A stretch of DNA of 64,000 nucleotides. Origin: Conchiformibius steedae. Lineage in GTDB: Bacteria; Pseudomonadota; Gammaproteobacteria; Burkholderiales; Neisseriaceae. Under the pieces are notes generated by a model that worked only from the letters and a program-made list of their open reading frames with translations, searched no databases and had not been told where the DNA came from. Positions 1-8,324 of the stretch are shown piece by piece. The stretch lies in assembly GCF_014054725.1 (NCBI RefSeq), contig NZ_CP059562.1:1-64000 (forward strand), written 5' to 3'. Numbering within the stretch: position 1 is the first letter of the stretch; the number at the start of each line of letters is the position of its first letter. The position numbers were made by a program, and so were the translations under genes.

Positions 1-50
1 GTTTTCCATTTATAATCGCTTGATAATTTTTCTAATGGGAATATTCGTAC

Positions 51-827
51 ATGAAAATTCTTGCGGTTGCCAACCAAAAAGGCGGGGTGGGAAAAAGCAC
101 TTTGGCAGTGCATTTGGCTTATGCGGCGATTGAGCAGGGCAAGCGTGTTCTGTTGTTGGATATGGACAAACAGGGCAGTTTGGGTTTGTCTTTTCCGCCT
201 GCGCAAAGCACATCCAATCCCCCCCCTACCCTATTGGCTTCTATGTTGTATGCCAATGTTTTACCTACACTTCCCGTAGAAAGACTGCACGGTACTTTGG
301 CGATTATCCGCGCTGATAATGCCTTATTGTCGATTGACCGCGCCGACAATGCCGTGATTCACCGCCCCAAACAATGGTTGAGACAACTACCTGAAGCCAT
401 TGGTTTTGATTTGTGCATTATTGACACCCCGCCGCTTTTGGGTGTGCGTTTGATGGCATCATTGGCAGCGGCCGATGCGGTGGTTACGCCTGTTTCTATG
501 GGTTTGTACGAATTGTCGGGCGTAGCGGATTTGATGCAGACCATTCATATTATCCGCACACAAGGCTTTAATCCCACTTTGCAACACATCGGCATTTTGC
601 CGATGAAAACCAATAACCGCAGCAGCGAAGAGCAAGAAAGTTTGGCATTATTACGCGAGCGTTATGGCGATGCCATTTTGGAAACCACTTTGCCCGAACG
701 CGCCCCGATTCGGAAAGCCATTGCCAAACGCATTCCCGTGTGGACAAAAGTGAGTGGTGAAGGACATATCCGCGCCGCCAAAGAATGGCGCGCTGCCTGC
801 GAACGGATTTTGGAAAAATTATCATGA
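51..827 (+). CDS. parA: ParA-family partition ATPase
   Basis: Predicted ATPase that positions DNA together with ParB. The 258-residue protein opens with a deviant Walker A motif (NQKGGVGKST, residues 8-17). It then shows a DMDKQGS stretch near residue 37 and IIDTPPLLG further on (Walker B region), the standard order for ParA/MinD-type ATPases of the short form without an N-terminal HTH. The start at 51 is supported by family-like spacing before the Walker motif, and a TATAAT hexamer lies at 11-16. The stop overlaps the parB start (ATGA), so the two are translationally coupled. No gidA/gidB neighbours are visible, so I cannot tell whether this is the main chromosomal par locus or an acquired one. 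Confidence 0.93.
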   Translation: MKILAVANQKGGVGKSTLAVHLAYAAIEQGKRVLLLDMDKQGSLGLSFPPAQSTSNPPPTLLASMLYANVLPTLPVERLHGTLAIIRADNALLSIDRADNAVIHRPKQWLRQLPEAIGFDLCIIDTPPLLGVRLMASLAAADAVVTPVSMGLYELSGVADLMQTIHIIRTQGFNPTLQHIGILPMKTNNRSSEEQESLALLRERYGDAILETTLPERAPIRKAIAKRIPVWTKVSGEGHIRAAKEWRAACERILEKLS

Positions 828-1849
828 CAGCCTATTTAAACGCATTAGACATTTTGGGAACGGGCGTAGATGCCTTGTTTGGCGGCAATCAAACCACTTT
901 AACGGTTGTGCCTTTAAGCGATATTCAAGTCAAAGAGCAAATCCGCAAACATTTTGAAGATGAAACCAATTCTTTATCCGAATTGGCGGAAAGCATCAAG
1001 CAGCGCGGTGTGTTGCAGCCGATTTTGCTGCGCCCTGCGCCCAATGGCAGCGGTTACGAGCTGATTGCAGGCGAGCGCCGTTTTCGTGCCGCGCAGTTGG
1101 CAGGATTAAGCAGCATTCCCGCGCACATTCAAAACTTAAGTGATGAAGAAGCCGAAGACGCACAATTAGCAGAAAATATTCAGCGCAAAAACCTGACCCA
1201 ACAAGAAGAAGCACTGAAAATTCAGCGGGATTTGGATAAACTCGGTTCGGTGGAAGCGGTATTGGCAAAGCATAATAAAAGTCGTGCGTGGCTTTCTAAA
1301 ATGTTGGGTTTACTGAATTTGCCCGAACAGGCGCAACGTTTGGTGCAGGAAAACATCAGCGCCGATTTGGAAGTGATTAATTTAGTTAAAACGGTAGAAA
1401 AACAAGACAGCTTGGCAGCCAAACAATTGGTGGATGATTTAAAACAAACGCGCGGTCAGGCCGATGCGCGTGCCAAAGCCAAAGCCGTAAAAGAACGGGT
1501 AAAACCCAAGAAAAACATCCGTTCTGTCGCACCCGAAACCGATGATTTCAATCAATGGTTGCATTATTGGCAAACGGAAATTGCTGCGGGCAGACAAACG
1601 GCTGCGGATATGTTGAATACGGTATCGGAAGCAGAATTGGCGCGTTTGGCTGATGTGCTGATGCCCCATTTTGTGCGTGGGCAATCTGAAACGGCTTTAA
1701 GCCACCATGTTGCCAAACAATTTGCTGCGAAGGTGTTTGCCGAACAAGGCTTGGGACAATTGGCATTGTGGGCGTTTTTGCAGGGTGTAGAAAAACGCAA
1801 TCATTTGGATTGGGTGGATTTGTTTGCGCTTTGGCAGCAGAAAGTTTAA
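824..1849 (+). CDS. parB: ParB-family partition protein
   Basis: DNA-binding CTPase partner of ParA, 341 residues when started at the ATG that overlaps the parA stop. An upstream in-frame start at 785 would overlap parA by 43 bases and is less likely. Seen in order: an N-terminal ParB/Srx domain with an ELIAGERRFRAAQLAG box (the arginine-rich nucleotide-binding motif), the AENIQRKNLTQQEEA box, a central helix-turn-helix region (around HNKSRAWLSKMLGLLNLP) and a less conserved C-terminal part expected to dimerise. Two inverted copies of an 18-bp near-palindrome lie 16 and 62 bases after the stop and are candidate binding sites. Confidence 0.93.
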   Translation: MTAYLNALDILGTGVDALFGGNQTTLTVVPLSDIQVKEQIRKHFEDETNSLSELAESIKQRGVLQPILLRPAPNGSGYELIAGERRFRAAQLAGLSSIPAHIQNLSDEEAEDAQLAENIQRKNLTQQEEALKIQRDLDKLGSVEAVLAKHNKSRAWLSKMLGLLNLPEQAQRLVQENISADLEVINLVKTVEKQDSLAAKQLVDDLKQTRGQADARAKAKAVKERVKPKKNIRSVAPETDDFNQWLHYWQTEIAAGRQTAADMLNTVSEAELARLADVLMPHFVRGQSETALSHHVAKQFAAKVFAEQGLGQLALWAFLQGVEKRNHLDWVDLFALWQQKV

Positions 1850-1864
1850 AAAAAAACGGGGGTA

Positions 1865-1928
1865 TTTTCGCGGACGCGAAAATGCCCCTACTCTTTTTAA
1901 ATGCGGGTTGTTTTCGCGTCCGCGAAAA
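1865..1928. repeat. Pair of inverted 18-bp near-palindromes (parS-like candidates)
   Basis: TTTTCGCGGACGCGAAAA lies at 1865-1882 and its reverse complement TTTTCGCGTCCGCGAAAA at 1911-1928. Each is a palindrome with 8-bp arms and a two-base centre. The two copies are inverted to each other across a 28-bp spacer, so they could also fold into one long hairpin behind parB. A third copy is at 62423-62440. The position next to parB and the palindromic form suggest a ParB-binding site, but the sequence differs from the common parS (TGTTTCACGTGAAACA). A terminator role is the main alternative. Confidence 0.6.
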
Positions 1929-1987
1929 AGTTTTTTCTGAAAAATAAAATGTTTATTTTTTAATCTCAATGGCAAAAACGATTATAT

Positions 1988-2611
1988 ATGAATATTTTTG
2001 ATTACTTGGGCTGGTGGTGGCAGCAGCTTGGCGGTGTGCTGCGAATTGTGTTCCGACAACAATGGGGCGAGCTGACGTGGCAACATGTTTTGGCGTGTTT
2101 ATTATTGTGCGGATTGGTGTGGTGCTTGTGCCCTGTGCTGTGGCGGGTGTGGTTATGGAGCAAATTTAAGGGACAAATCCGCAATAAGCGTTGGCATTTT
2201 GCGCGCGTGCTGAATGTGGTGGATGGCGACACCTTAAATGTGAAAATGGCTTGGTCGCGTACGGTAAAGGTAAGGATGCAATATATTGATGCGCCGGAAA
2301 GCAAACAGCGTTTTGGTGAAGATGCAACGCGCTTTTTGCAAAAACAGACACAAGGAAAAACGGTGTTATTGGTGTGTGCGCCCAATCATGACCGTTATGG
2401 ACGGGTGTTGGCGGAAGTGTTTACTTTGCGTTTGCGCCACAGTGTGAATTTAACCATGGTGGAGCATGGCATGGCTTGGGCGTATCAGGGGACAAAGGCG
2501 TATGTGGTGGCGGAGCAGACGGCGCGGCGTAAGAAACTGGGTTTGTGGCGGGGGCGCAAACCCACGCAGCCTGCACAATGGCGCAAAGAGAAAAATTCGG
2601 GTTATAGTTGA
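1988..2611 (+). CDS. Membrane-anchored thermonuclease (staphylococcal nuclease family)
   Basis: Predicted calcium-dependent phosphodiesterase acting on DNA or RNA. The 207-residue protein has one hydrophobic segment (about 32-56), then the SNase fold: VVDGDTLNV with D79/D81, VRMQYIDAPE with R96, D101 and E104, and DRYGR with R139. These match the catalytic Asp21, Arg35, Asp40, Glu43 and Arg87 of staphylococcal nuclease. The N-terminal helix suggests a membrane-tethered domain outside the cytoplasm. The last three codons and stop (TAT AGT TGA) are the left terminus of a MITE, so the original C-terminus was probably altered by that insertion. Confidence 0.85.
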   Translation: MNIFDYLGWWWQQLGGVLRIVFRQQWGELTWQHVLACLLLCGLVWCLCPVLWRVWLWSKFKGQIRNKRWHFARVLNVVDGDTLNVKMAWSRTVKVRMQYIDAPESKQRFGEDATRFLQKQTQGKTVLLVCAPNHDRYGRVLAEVFTLRLRHSVNLTMVEHGMAWAYQGTKAYVVAEQTARRKKLGLWRGRKPTQPAQWRKEKNSGYS

Positions 2612-2709
2612 TTAAAATCGCAACGATATAGCGTTGCCAACGCCCTGATGTACTACCCGTACACGGCGGGTGTTGTCGCCTTGTCTCGTTTTTATTTTTA
2701 TCAACTATA
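2603..2709. mobile_element. Correia-like MITE, full-length 107-bp copy
   Basis: Begins TATAGTTGAT and ends ATCAACTATA, a perfect 10-bp terminal inverted repeat with TA at the tips. Inside, one end reads TTAAAATCGCAACGATA and the other, on the opposite strand, AAAAACGAGACAAGGCGACA. A second copy of exactly 107 bp in the other orientation is at 41387-41493, a 62-bp internally deleted copy is at 62441-62502 and a 41-bp relic is at 60709-60749. The TATAG...CTATA ends and the full/deleted size classes resemble Neisseria Correia repeat enclosed elements, though the interior differs. Confidence 0.8.
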
Positions 2710-2723
2710 GTTCATGATGTCAA

Positions 2724-2758
2724 AACACCCTGTCGGATAAACGGCAGGGTGTTTTTTT
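2724..2758. terminator. Intrinsic terminator
   Basis: Stem AACACCCTG (2724-2732) pairs with CAGGGTGTT (2745-2753), followed by a T run. It closes the parA-parB-nuclease unit on the plus strand. Confidence 0.85.
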
Positions 2759-3121
2759 GTGTTTGAAAGGGATAGAGGACAACAAAATTGAAGACCAGAT
2801 TGGACGCTTTTTCAGCAGTAATAACAGTTTGAATGGCTGCCATCAGATATGCCGATACCTATTGAAAAAAGCGGAAAAGTCTATTTCCTTAAATTTAAAA
2901 TTTAACTAAATATTTAATTTTTAATGTTGAATTTTATTTTTGGCTGGAATGAAAAAGGGTAGGGCAGGGCGTTTTCCGTGAAAAAAGATTGTTTGTATAA
3001 AACAAACAGTCTTGTCGCTTGCTGCTGAATTGTGGCGGGTGGGGATTGCCTGTAATTTAGCAGACAGCTTGCAGCGGCAACGGTGCAAGAAAACAATTTT
3101 TAGATTAATTGGAGACATGCC
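2759..3121 (+). promoter_or_regulatory. Upstream region of the hydroquinone operon with a candidate operator
   Basis: No gene is visible here. An AT-rich tract lies at about 2888-2935. At 2991-3007 the dyad GTTTGT-ATAAA-ACAAAC, about 115 bases before hapC, has the T-N11-A form typical of LysR-regulator sites and overlaps a TATAAAA box. A GGAG motif precedes the hapC ATG. This would be the natural target of the LysR gene at 8834-9820; that link is inference. Confidence 0.35.
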
Positions 3122-3625
3122 ATGAATCAAAATACGGCGAAAGCCACCCAGTTTGGCAGCTTGGATCATTATGAAAAAGGTTCTATCCAGCTGATTAGCG
3201 GAGAAGCAGGCAATTATGCTTTTTCTAATGTGTTTGAAGTGGCTTCGCAATCGGCACCCTACGAAAAAAGCGTAGTGGGCATGAACATGAAGTTTGTGAT
3301 TGAGTCGCTGCGTGCGGAAGGTCAGTCGCAATGGTTTACCGCTTCACATGATGAGTTTGTGATTGTGTTGGACGGTGAAGTGCGCGTGGATTATCTGAAG
3401 CTGGCGCAACCTTTGGTGTCGGAAGAGCAAGAAGGCACACACGCTGCGGGTGACAAACCCGATGGTCAGGCGATGGGTTATGCGGTGTTGAAACAGGGAC
3501 ATCAGGCGATTTTGCCTGCCAATTGTGCTTACCGCTTTGAAGCCGCCAAACCGGGCGTGATGTTGGTGCAAACCATTAAAGGTCCGCTTTCGGTTGAAAA
3601 GTGGCACAGCATCTGTATTCAATAA
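3122..3625 (+). CDS. hapC: Hydroquinone 1,2-dioxygenase, small subunit (HapC/PnpC type)
   Basis: Small, non-catalytic cupin subunit of the Fe(II) two-component hydroquinone dioxygenase (HapCD/PnpCD). The 167-residue length fits the roughly 18-kDa family size, and the sequence has a cupin-like core (HDEFVIVLDGEVRVDY, then QGHQAILPANCAYRFEA). It is followed after 24 bases by the large subunit, the invariant partner arrangement. The complex opens the hydroquinone ring to 4-hydroxymuconic semialdehyde in the cytoplasm. Recognition rests on overall sequence character plus the partner and downstream genes. Confidence 0.85.
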   Translation: MNQNTAKATQFGSLDHYEKGSIQLISGEAGNYAFSNVFEVASQSAPYEKSVVGMNMKFVIESLRAEGQSQWFTASHDEFVIVLDGEVRVDYLKLAQPLVSEEQEGTHAAGDKPDGQAMGYAVLKQGHQAILPANCAYRFEAAKPGVMLVQTIKGPLSVEKWHSICIQ

Positions 3626-3649
3626 TCCGTTATCTTGGGAGAGACCAAA

Positions 3650-4654
3650 ATGGACAAAAAATTAGAAGAGTTTGTGGGCGCAGGCGTAAAAGTTGGCGAA
3701 TTGAATGACTTGACGGGCTACCATGCGTTTAGCTTGGGCAAGTTCCGCTTTGAGCGCGATGAATATTTCGCCAAAATTGTGTGGGAAGTTAATGGTCATG
3801 AGCATTCCCATCTGATGTCTGCCGATGCGTTTTTGCGTGCGCTGATGCGTGATGTGGCGTGGGGCTTTTTCTATGGCTGGGTAAACTTTGACCATGTGAT
3901 TGGTACGCGCAACCACTATGGCAGCGTGGATTTGTATGCGGGTACGTTTAACGGCGTATTAAAAGATGCGGGCGTGGATTACATTGAAAACTTTGAAACG
4001 CCGCTGATTATGGCAACGTTTAAGGCGATTTTGCATGATTGGGTAAACGATGGCTTTGACCCGTTTGCTGCGCCCGAAGAAACAGGCAGCGCGTTTGGTC
4101 GTAAAGACGGCAGCAATGAAGAAGCGATTGACCGCTACCGCATTGCCACCAAGCGTATGCCGGGCTTGCCCGATGATTCGCCGCTGCGTGATGATTTGCC
4201 GGTAAACCGTCAGTTTCAAGATGTGGTGCAAGACGAGCCGTTTATCCATTGCGAACCGGGTTTTGAAGGACAATTGGGCGGGTTTAACCTGTTTAAATAC
4301 CTGTCGCGTTCCGATGTAACGTGGAATCCGTCTGTGACTTCCGTGTGCAAAGAAAGTCTGTTCTGCCCGACCACCGAAGAATATATTTTGCCGATTTTTC
4401 ACGGTAACGACCGCGTAGAATGGTTCTTGCAGCTTTCAGACGAAATCACTTGGGACATCGCCGATAAAAACGACGGCACGCCGATTGCGCGTTTGATTAT
4501 GAAACCGGGCGATATTGCTGCGATGCCTGCCAATATCCGCCATCAGGGTTATTCTACCAAGCGTTCCATGCTGCTGGTATGGGAAAACGCCACGCCTAAT
4601 CTGCCTGAAAAATACGAATCGGGCGAACTGCCGCCGTATCCGGTTCAGTTCTAA
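3650..4654 (+). CDS. hapD: Hydroquinone 1,2-dioxygenase, large catalytic subunit (HapD/PnpD type)
   Basis: Catalytic subunit, 334 residues from the ATG preceded by GGGAGA; an in-frame start at 3635 would add five residues and has a poorer ribosome site. H251, N253 and E257 (in HGNDRVEW) and H298 (in PANIRHQGYS) reproduce the iron ligands His256, Asn258, Glu262 and His303 of PnpD from Pseudomonas with a constant offset of five. That is strong support for an active enzyme. It cleaves hydroquinone to 4-hydroxymuconic semialdehyde, which the next gene product oxidises. Confidence 0.9.
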   Translation: MDKKLEEFVGAGVKVGELNDLTGYHAFSLGKFRFERDEYFAKIVWEVNGHEHSHLMSADAFLRALMRDVAWGFFYGWVNFDHVIGTRNHYGSVDLYAGTFNGVLKDAGVDYIENFETPLIMATFKAILHDWVNDGFDPFAAPEETGSAFGRKDGSNEEAIDRYRIATKRMPGLPDDSPLRDDLPVNRQFQDVVQDEPFIHCEPGFEGQLGGFNLFKYLSRSDVTWNPSVTSVCKESLFCPTTEEYILPIFHGNDRVEWFLQLSDEITWDIADKNDGTPIARLIMKPGDIAAMPANIRHQGYSTKRSMLLVWENATPNLPEKYESGELPPYPVQF

Positions 4655-4659
4655 AACGG

Positions 4660-4699
4660 TTCAGGCAGCCGTGTCTGTAAAACGGCGCGGCTGCCTGAA
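4660..4699. terminator. Inverted uptake-sequence pair, possible terminator
   Basis: TTCAGGCAGCCG (4660-4671) is inverted against CGGCTGCCTGAA (4688-4699), giving a 12-bp stem. In Neisseriaceae, inverted uptake sequences behind genes often act as terminators. It lies inside the operon, so partial termination or mRNA 3'-end protection is possible. Confidence 0.55.
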
Positions 4700-4788
4700 A
4701 TATTTTTAGTAGGGATTAAACATCTGTTTAATTCGTCTTGTCCCCGCAGCCTTAACAGGCGCGGTATCGCTTAATAAAGGATTTTCTT

Positions 4789-6258
4789 ATGAATACAGAA
4801 TTATTTATCAACGGCAAATTTGTTCCCGCACAAAAAGGCGGTACCATTGATGTGTTGAATCCCGCCAATGGTACGCTGATTACCAAAATCGCTGCTGCCG
4901 AAGCCGAAGACGTGGACATCGCCGTTGCCGCTGCCAAAAAAGCCTTTCCCGCATGGGCAGCAACCCCTGCTGCCGAGCGCGGCAGATTATTATTAAAACT
5001 GGCTGATTTAATTGAAGAACATGCCGAAGAGCTGGCGCAATTGGAATCTTTGGACACGGGACACCCCATCCGCGATTCACGCCGTTTGGACGTGCCGCGT
5101 ACCGCTGCTTGTTTCCGTTATTTCGGCGGAATGGCGGACAAAATTCAAGGTTCCGTGATTCCCGTTGAACAGGGCTTTTTAAACTATGTTACCCGCGAAC
5201 CTGTGGGCGTGGTCGGGCAGATTGTACCGTGGAATTTCCCGTTAATGTTTACCAGTTGGAAGCTGGGTCCTGCTTTGGCGGCGGGCAACACGGTGGTGAT
5301 GAAACCTTCTGAACTGACCCCCTTATCCACCCTGAAAATCGCTGAATTGATTCAAAAAGCAGGTTTCCCTGATGGCGTGGTGAATATTGTTGCGGGCTAC
5401 GGTCAAACCGCAGGACAGCGCATTGCCGAGCATGAAGACATTGCCAAAGTGGCGTTTACGGGTTCTACCTTAACGGGACAAAATATTGTCCGTGCGTCCG
5501 CAGGCAACCTGAAACGCGTGCAGTTGGAATTGGGCGGCAAAGGCGCGAATATTGTGTTTGAAGATGCCGATATTGATGCGGCGGTAAATGGCGCGGCGTG
5601 GGCGATTTTCCACAATCAGGGTCAAGCCTGTATTGCGGGTTCGCGCCTGATGTTGCACGAATCCATTGCCGATGCTTTCTTGGAAAAATTTGTGAAATTG
5701 GCGCAATCCATCCGTTTGGGCAGTCCGCAAGACCCCGAAACCGAAATGGGTCCGCTCACGTCCGCCGCCCACCGTGACAAAGTATTGTCTTACGCCGAAA
5801 TTGCGGTAGAGCAGGGCGGAAAAATCCTGACCGGCGGTAAAGCCCCCGCAGATGAAGCCCTGAAAAACGGCTACTATGTTTTGCCAACCGTGGTGGAAGC
5901 CAAACCGTCTGACCGCGTGGCGCAAGAAGAAGTGTTCGGACCGTTTGTTACCGTTTTGCGTTTTAAAGACGATGCGGAAGCCTTGGCGATTGCCAACAGC
6001 ACCGAATACGGTTTGGGCAGCGGCTTGTGGACGAAAAACCTGCAACGCGCTCACCGTTTTGCCCGCGAAATCCGCGCAGGTATGTGCTGGATTAACAGCT
6101 ACAAACGCGTGAATCCAGGCAGTCCCTTCGGCGGTGTCGGCAAATCGGGTTACGGTCGCGAAATGGGCTTTGAAGCCATTCACGATTACACCGAAGCCAA
6201 ATCCGTATGGGTCAATGTGGACGCGAAAATCCCACCGCATTTTGACCGCAGCAAATAA
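4789..6258 (+). CDS. Aldehyde dehydrogenase, probable 4-hydroxymuconic semialdehyde dehydrogenase
   Basis: NAD(P)-dependent aldehyde dehydrogenase of 489 residues. The family set is complete: PWNFP with N149, the cofactor loop VAFTGST (221-227), general base E247 in ELGGKG and nucleophile C281 in NQGQAC. Placed directly between hydroquinone dioxygenase and maleylacetate reductase, it most likely oxidises 4-hydroxymuconic semialdehyde to maleylacetate, as HapE/PnpE-type enzymes do in pseudomonads. The substrate is inferred from context, because sequence alone only identifies the superfamily. Confidence 0.85.
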   Translation: MNTELFINGKFVPAQKGGTIDVLNPANGTLITKIAAAEAEDVDIAVAAAKKAFPAWAATPAAERGRLLLKLADLIEEHAEELAQLESLDTGHPIRDSRRLDVPRTAACFRYFGGMADKIQGSVIPVEQGFLNYVTREPVGVVGQIVPWNFPLMFTSWKLGPALAAGNTVVMKPSELTPLSTLKIAELIQKAGFPDGVVNIVAGYGQTAGQRIAEHEDIAKVAFTGSTLTGQNIVRASAGNLKRVQLELGGKGANIVFEDADIDAAVNGAAWAIFHNQGQACIAGSRLMLHESIADAFLEKFVKLAQSIRLGSPQDPETEMGPLTSAAHRDKVLSYAEIAVEQGGKILTGGKAPADEALKNGYYVLPTVVEAKPSDRVAQEEVFGPFVTVLRFKDDAEALAIANSTEYGLGSGLWTKNLQRAHRFAREIRAGMCWINSYKRVNPGSPFGGVGKSGYGREMGFEAIHDYTEAKSVWVNVDAKIPPHFDRSK

Positions 6259-6275
6259 CCCTTTGCCGTAAAACG

Positions 6276-6315
6276 GTTTCAGGCAGCCATATTCTTTATC
6301 GTGGCTGCCTGAAAC
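6276..6315. terminator. Inverted uptake-sequence pair
   Basis: GTTTCAGGCAGCCA and TGGCTGCCTGAAAC form a 14-bp inverted repeat between the dehydrogenase and reductase genes. It has no clear T run, so termination is uncertain. Confidence 0.5.
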
Positions 6316-6339
6316 GCCAACTTATTATAAGGAATCGCC

Positions 6340-7407
6340 ATGTTCCCGTTCCACTATCAAAACTTACCCTTAAATGTTTACTTTGGCAAAGGACGCATCC
6401 GTGAATTGCGCGGTATTTTGCAGGAAAACGGTTATCGCCGCGTTTTGGTGATGACCACCCCCGACCAACAGCCCGCAGGCGAACGTTTGGCAGCCGAACT
6501 GGGCGATTTGGCAGCAGGCGTGTATCCGCACGCCGTGATGCACGTTCCCACCGAAGTGGCGCAAGCTGCTGTGGCTTATGTGCGCGAACAGCAAATAGAT
6601 TGCTGTGTGGCATTGGGTGGCGGTTCTACCATCGGTTTGGCAAAAGCCGTTGCCTTGGAAACCGCTACCCCGATTGCTGCTGTGCCGACCACCTACGCAG
6701 GCAGCGAAATGACCGCCGTTTACGGTTTAACCGAAAACGGACGCAAAACCACCGGTAAAGATTTGCGCGTTTTGCCCAAAGTGGTGGTGTACGACCCCGA
6801 TTTAACCCTCACTCTGCCCGCAGGTATTTCTGCCGCTTCAGGCATTAACGCCATGGCACACGCCGTAGAAGCCTTGTATGCCGAAAACAAAAACCCGATT
6901 ATCAGCATGATGGCAAGCGAATCGGTACGCGCTCTCAGCCGTTCTTTGCCTGCCATTGTGCAAAATCCGCAAGATGAAGACGCGCGCGCCCAAGCCTTTT
7001 ACGGTGCATGGCTGGCGGGAATGTGTTTGGGTGCAGTAGGCATGGCGGTTCACCACAAAATCTGCCACACCCTAGGCGGTACGTTCAATCTGCCGCACGC
7101 CCAAGCCCACGCCATTGTTCTGCCTTATTCGGTGCATTACAACCGCAACGCCGATGATGAAGCCATGAGCCGTTTGGCAGAAGCTTTAGGCATTGACGAC
7201 CCGCAAGATTGCGGCATGGTACTGTACCGTTTGAATCAATCTTTAGGCATTCCGATGGCATTGGCAGAAATCGGCTTGCCCGAACACGGCGCACAAGAAG
7301 TCGCGCAAATTGTGTGCGACAGCCCTTACTACAATCCGCGCCCCTATGTGTATGACGAACTGTACGATTTATTAAACAAAGCCCATCACGGCTTGCCGCC
7401 GCGTTAA
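6340..7407 (+). CDS. Maleylacetate reductase
   Basis: Reduces maleylacetate to 3-oxoadipate with NAD(P)H. The 355-residue protein belongs to the iron-type alcohol dehydrogenase fold. GGGSTIGLAKA (nucleotide binding, about residues 88-98), VPTTYAGSEMT, and histidines in MAHAVEALYA and HHKICHTLGG are visible, and the length matches characterised maleylacetate reductases. Maleylacetate is the meeting point of the hydroquinone branch upstream and the hydroxyquinol branch encoded by the next gene, which supports this over a generic alcohol dehydrogenase. Confidence 0.87.
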   Translation: MFPFHYQNLPLNVYFGKGRIRELRGILQENGYRRVLVMTTPDQQPAGERLAAELGDLAAGVYPHAVMHVPTEVAQAAVAYVREQQIDCCVALGGGSTIGLAKAVALETATPIAAVPTTYAGSEMTAVYGLTENGRKTTGKDLRVLPKVVVYDPDLTLTLPAGISAASGINAMAHAVEALYAENKNPIISMMASESVRALSRSLPAIVQNPQDEDARAQAFYGAWLAGMCLGAVGMAVHHKICHTLGGTFNLPHAQAHAIVLPYSVHYNRNADDEAMSRLAEALGIDDPQDCGMVLYRLNQSLGIPMALAEIGLPEHGAQEVAQIVCDSPYYNPRPYVYDELYDLLNKAHHGLPPR

Positions 7408-7411
7408 GGAC

Positions 7412-7445
7412 AAGGCGTTTCAGGCTGTCTGAAACGCCTTTTTTT
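7412..7445 (+). terminator. Strong intrinsic terminator inside the operon
   Basis: AAGGCGTTTCAG (7412-7423) pairs perfectly with CTGAAACGCCTT (7429-7440), with a five-base loop and a T run to 7445. The loop carries an uptake-sequence variant (AGGCTGTCTGAA). The next gene starts 21 bases later, so expression of the distal genes probably depends on read-through or a weak internal promoter. Confidence 0.8.
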
Positions 7446-7466
7446 CATCATCAGGAACACATCGCC

Positions 7467-8321
7467 ATGAACCCGCTTACCGAACAAGTTATCCGCAGTT
7501 TTCAACAAATAGACAACGAACGCCACCGTTTTTTAATCACCACCCTGATTCGTAAATTGCACGAATATGTAGAAGAAGTGCAACCCAATGAAGACGAATG
7601 GTTAAACGCCATTCAATTTTTAACCGACACAGGCAAATTGTGTGATGAAAAACGGCAGGAATACATTTTATTATCAGACGTATTGGGCGTGTCCATGCTG
7701 ATGGACCAGATTTTGCATGAAAAAAACGATGTGCAAACCCCCTCCACCGTGTTCGGACCGTTTTTTGCCGAAAATATGCCCGTGCGCCCCTTTGCTGCCA
7801 GCATCGTTAAAGACGGGCAGGGCAGCGACAAACCCGTATTGGTACGCGGCACCGTGCGCGATACCCAAGGCAAACCCCTGTCGGGCGTGAAAATTGACGT
7901 TTGGCAAACCGCCGAAAACGGCATGTATTCAGGTCAAGACCCCGAGCAGACTGCCGATAATCTGCGCGGTGTGTTTATCAGCCGCGAAGATGGCGCGTAT
8001 GCCTTTCAAACCATTTTGCCCGTCAGCTACCCCATTCCGTCTGATGGCACGGTGGGGCGTTTGCTGAACTACGCCCAACGCAATATTTGGCGACCCGCAC
8101 ACATTCATTTCAAATTGGAATCGCCGCAACATCAACATTTGGTGACCCATTTGTTTTTGTCGGGCGACGAATATTTGCAGAACGATGCCGTGTTTGGTGT
8201 GAAAGAACGCCTGATTGTGTCTTACCGCGACTGCCAAGCCGACGAGCAAAGCCGCGAGCAATACGGTATCAACCAAGATTACCGCTTGATTGAATACGAC
8301 TTTATTTTAACGGAAGCATAA
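7467..8321 (+). CDS. Hydroxyquinol (benzene-1,2,4-triol) 1,2-dioxygenase
   Basis: Intradiol ring-cleavage dioxygenase of 284 residues with a non-haem Fe(III) centre. The expected ligands are Y154 (ENGMYSGQDP), Y188 (VSYPIPSDG), H212 and H214 (RPAHIHFKL). The N-terminal helical dimerisation region found in catechol and hydroxyquinol dioxygenases is present. Cleavage of hydroxyquinol gives maleylacetate directly, fitting the adjacent maleylacetate reductase. Catechol 1,2-dioxygenase is the alternative, but no muconate cycloisomerase is nearby. Confidence 0.85.
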   Translation: MNPLTEQVIRSFQQIDNERHRFLITTLIRKLHEYVEEVQPNEDEWLNAIQFLTDTGKLCDEKRQEYILLSDVLGVSMLMDQILHEKNDVQTPSTVFGPFFAENMPVRPFAASIVKDGQGSDKPVLVRGTVRDTQGKPLSGVKIDVWQTAENGMYSGQDPEQTADNLRGVFISREDGAYAFQTILPVSYPIPSDGTVGRLLNYAQRNIWRPAHIHFKLESPQHQHLVTHLFLSGDEYLQNDAVFGVKERLIVSYRDCQADEQSREQYGINQDYRLIEYDFILTEA

Positions 8322-8324
8322 ATT

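Noticed and set aside
1-2611. Window start as a plasmid backbone
   Set aside because: parA-parB alone would allow it, but no replication or transfer genes are present and the rest looks chromosomal.
5470-6240. Long open frame on the complement of the aldehyde dehydrogenase gene
   Set aside because: It mirrors codon bias of the real gene, has no domain and no ribosome site; an antisense shadow.
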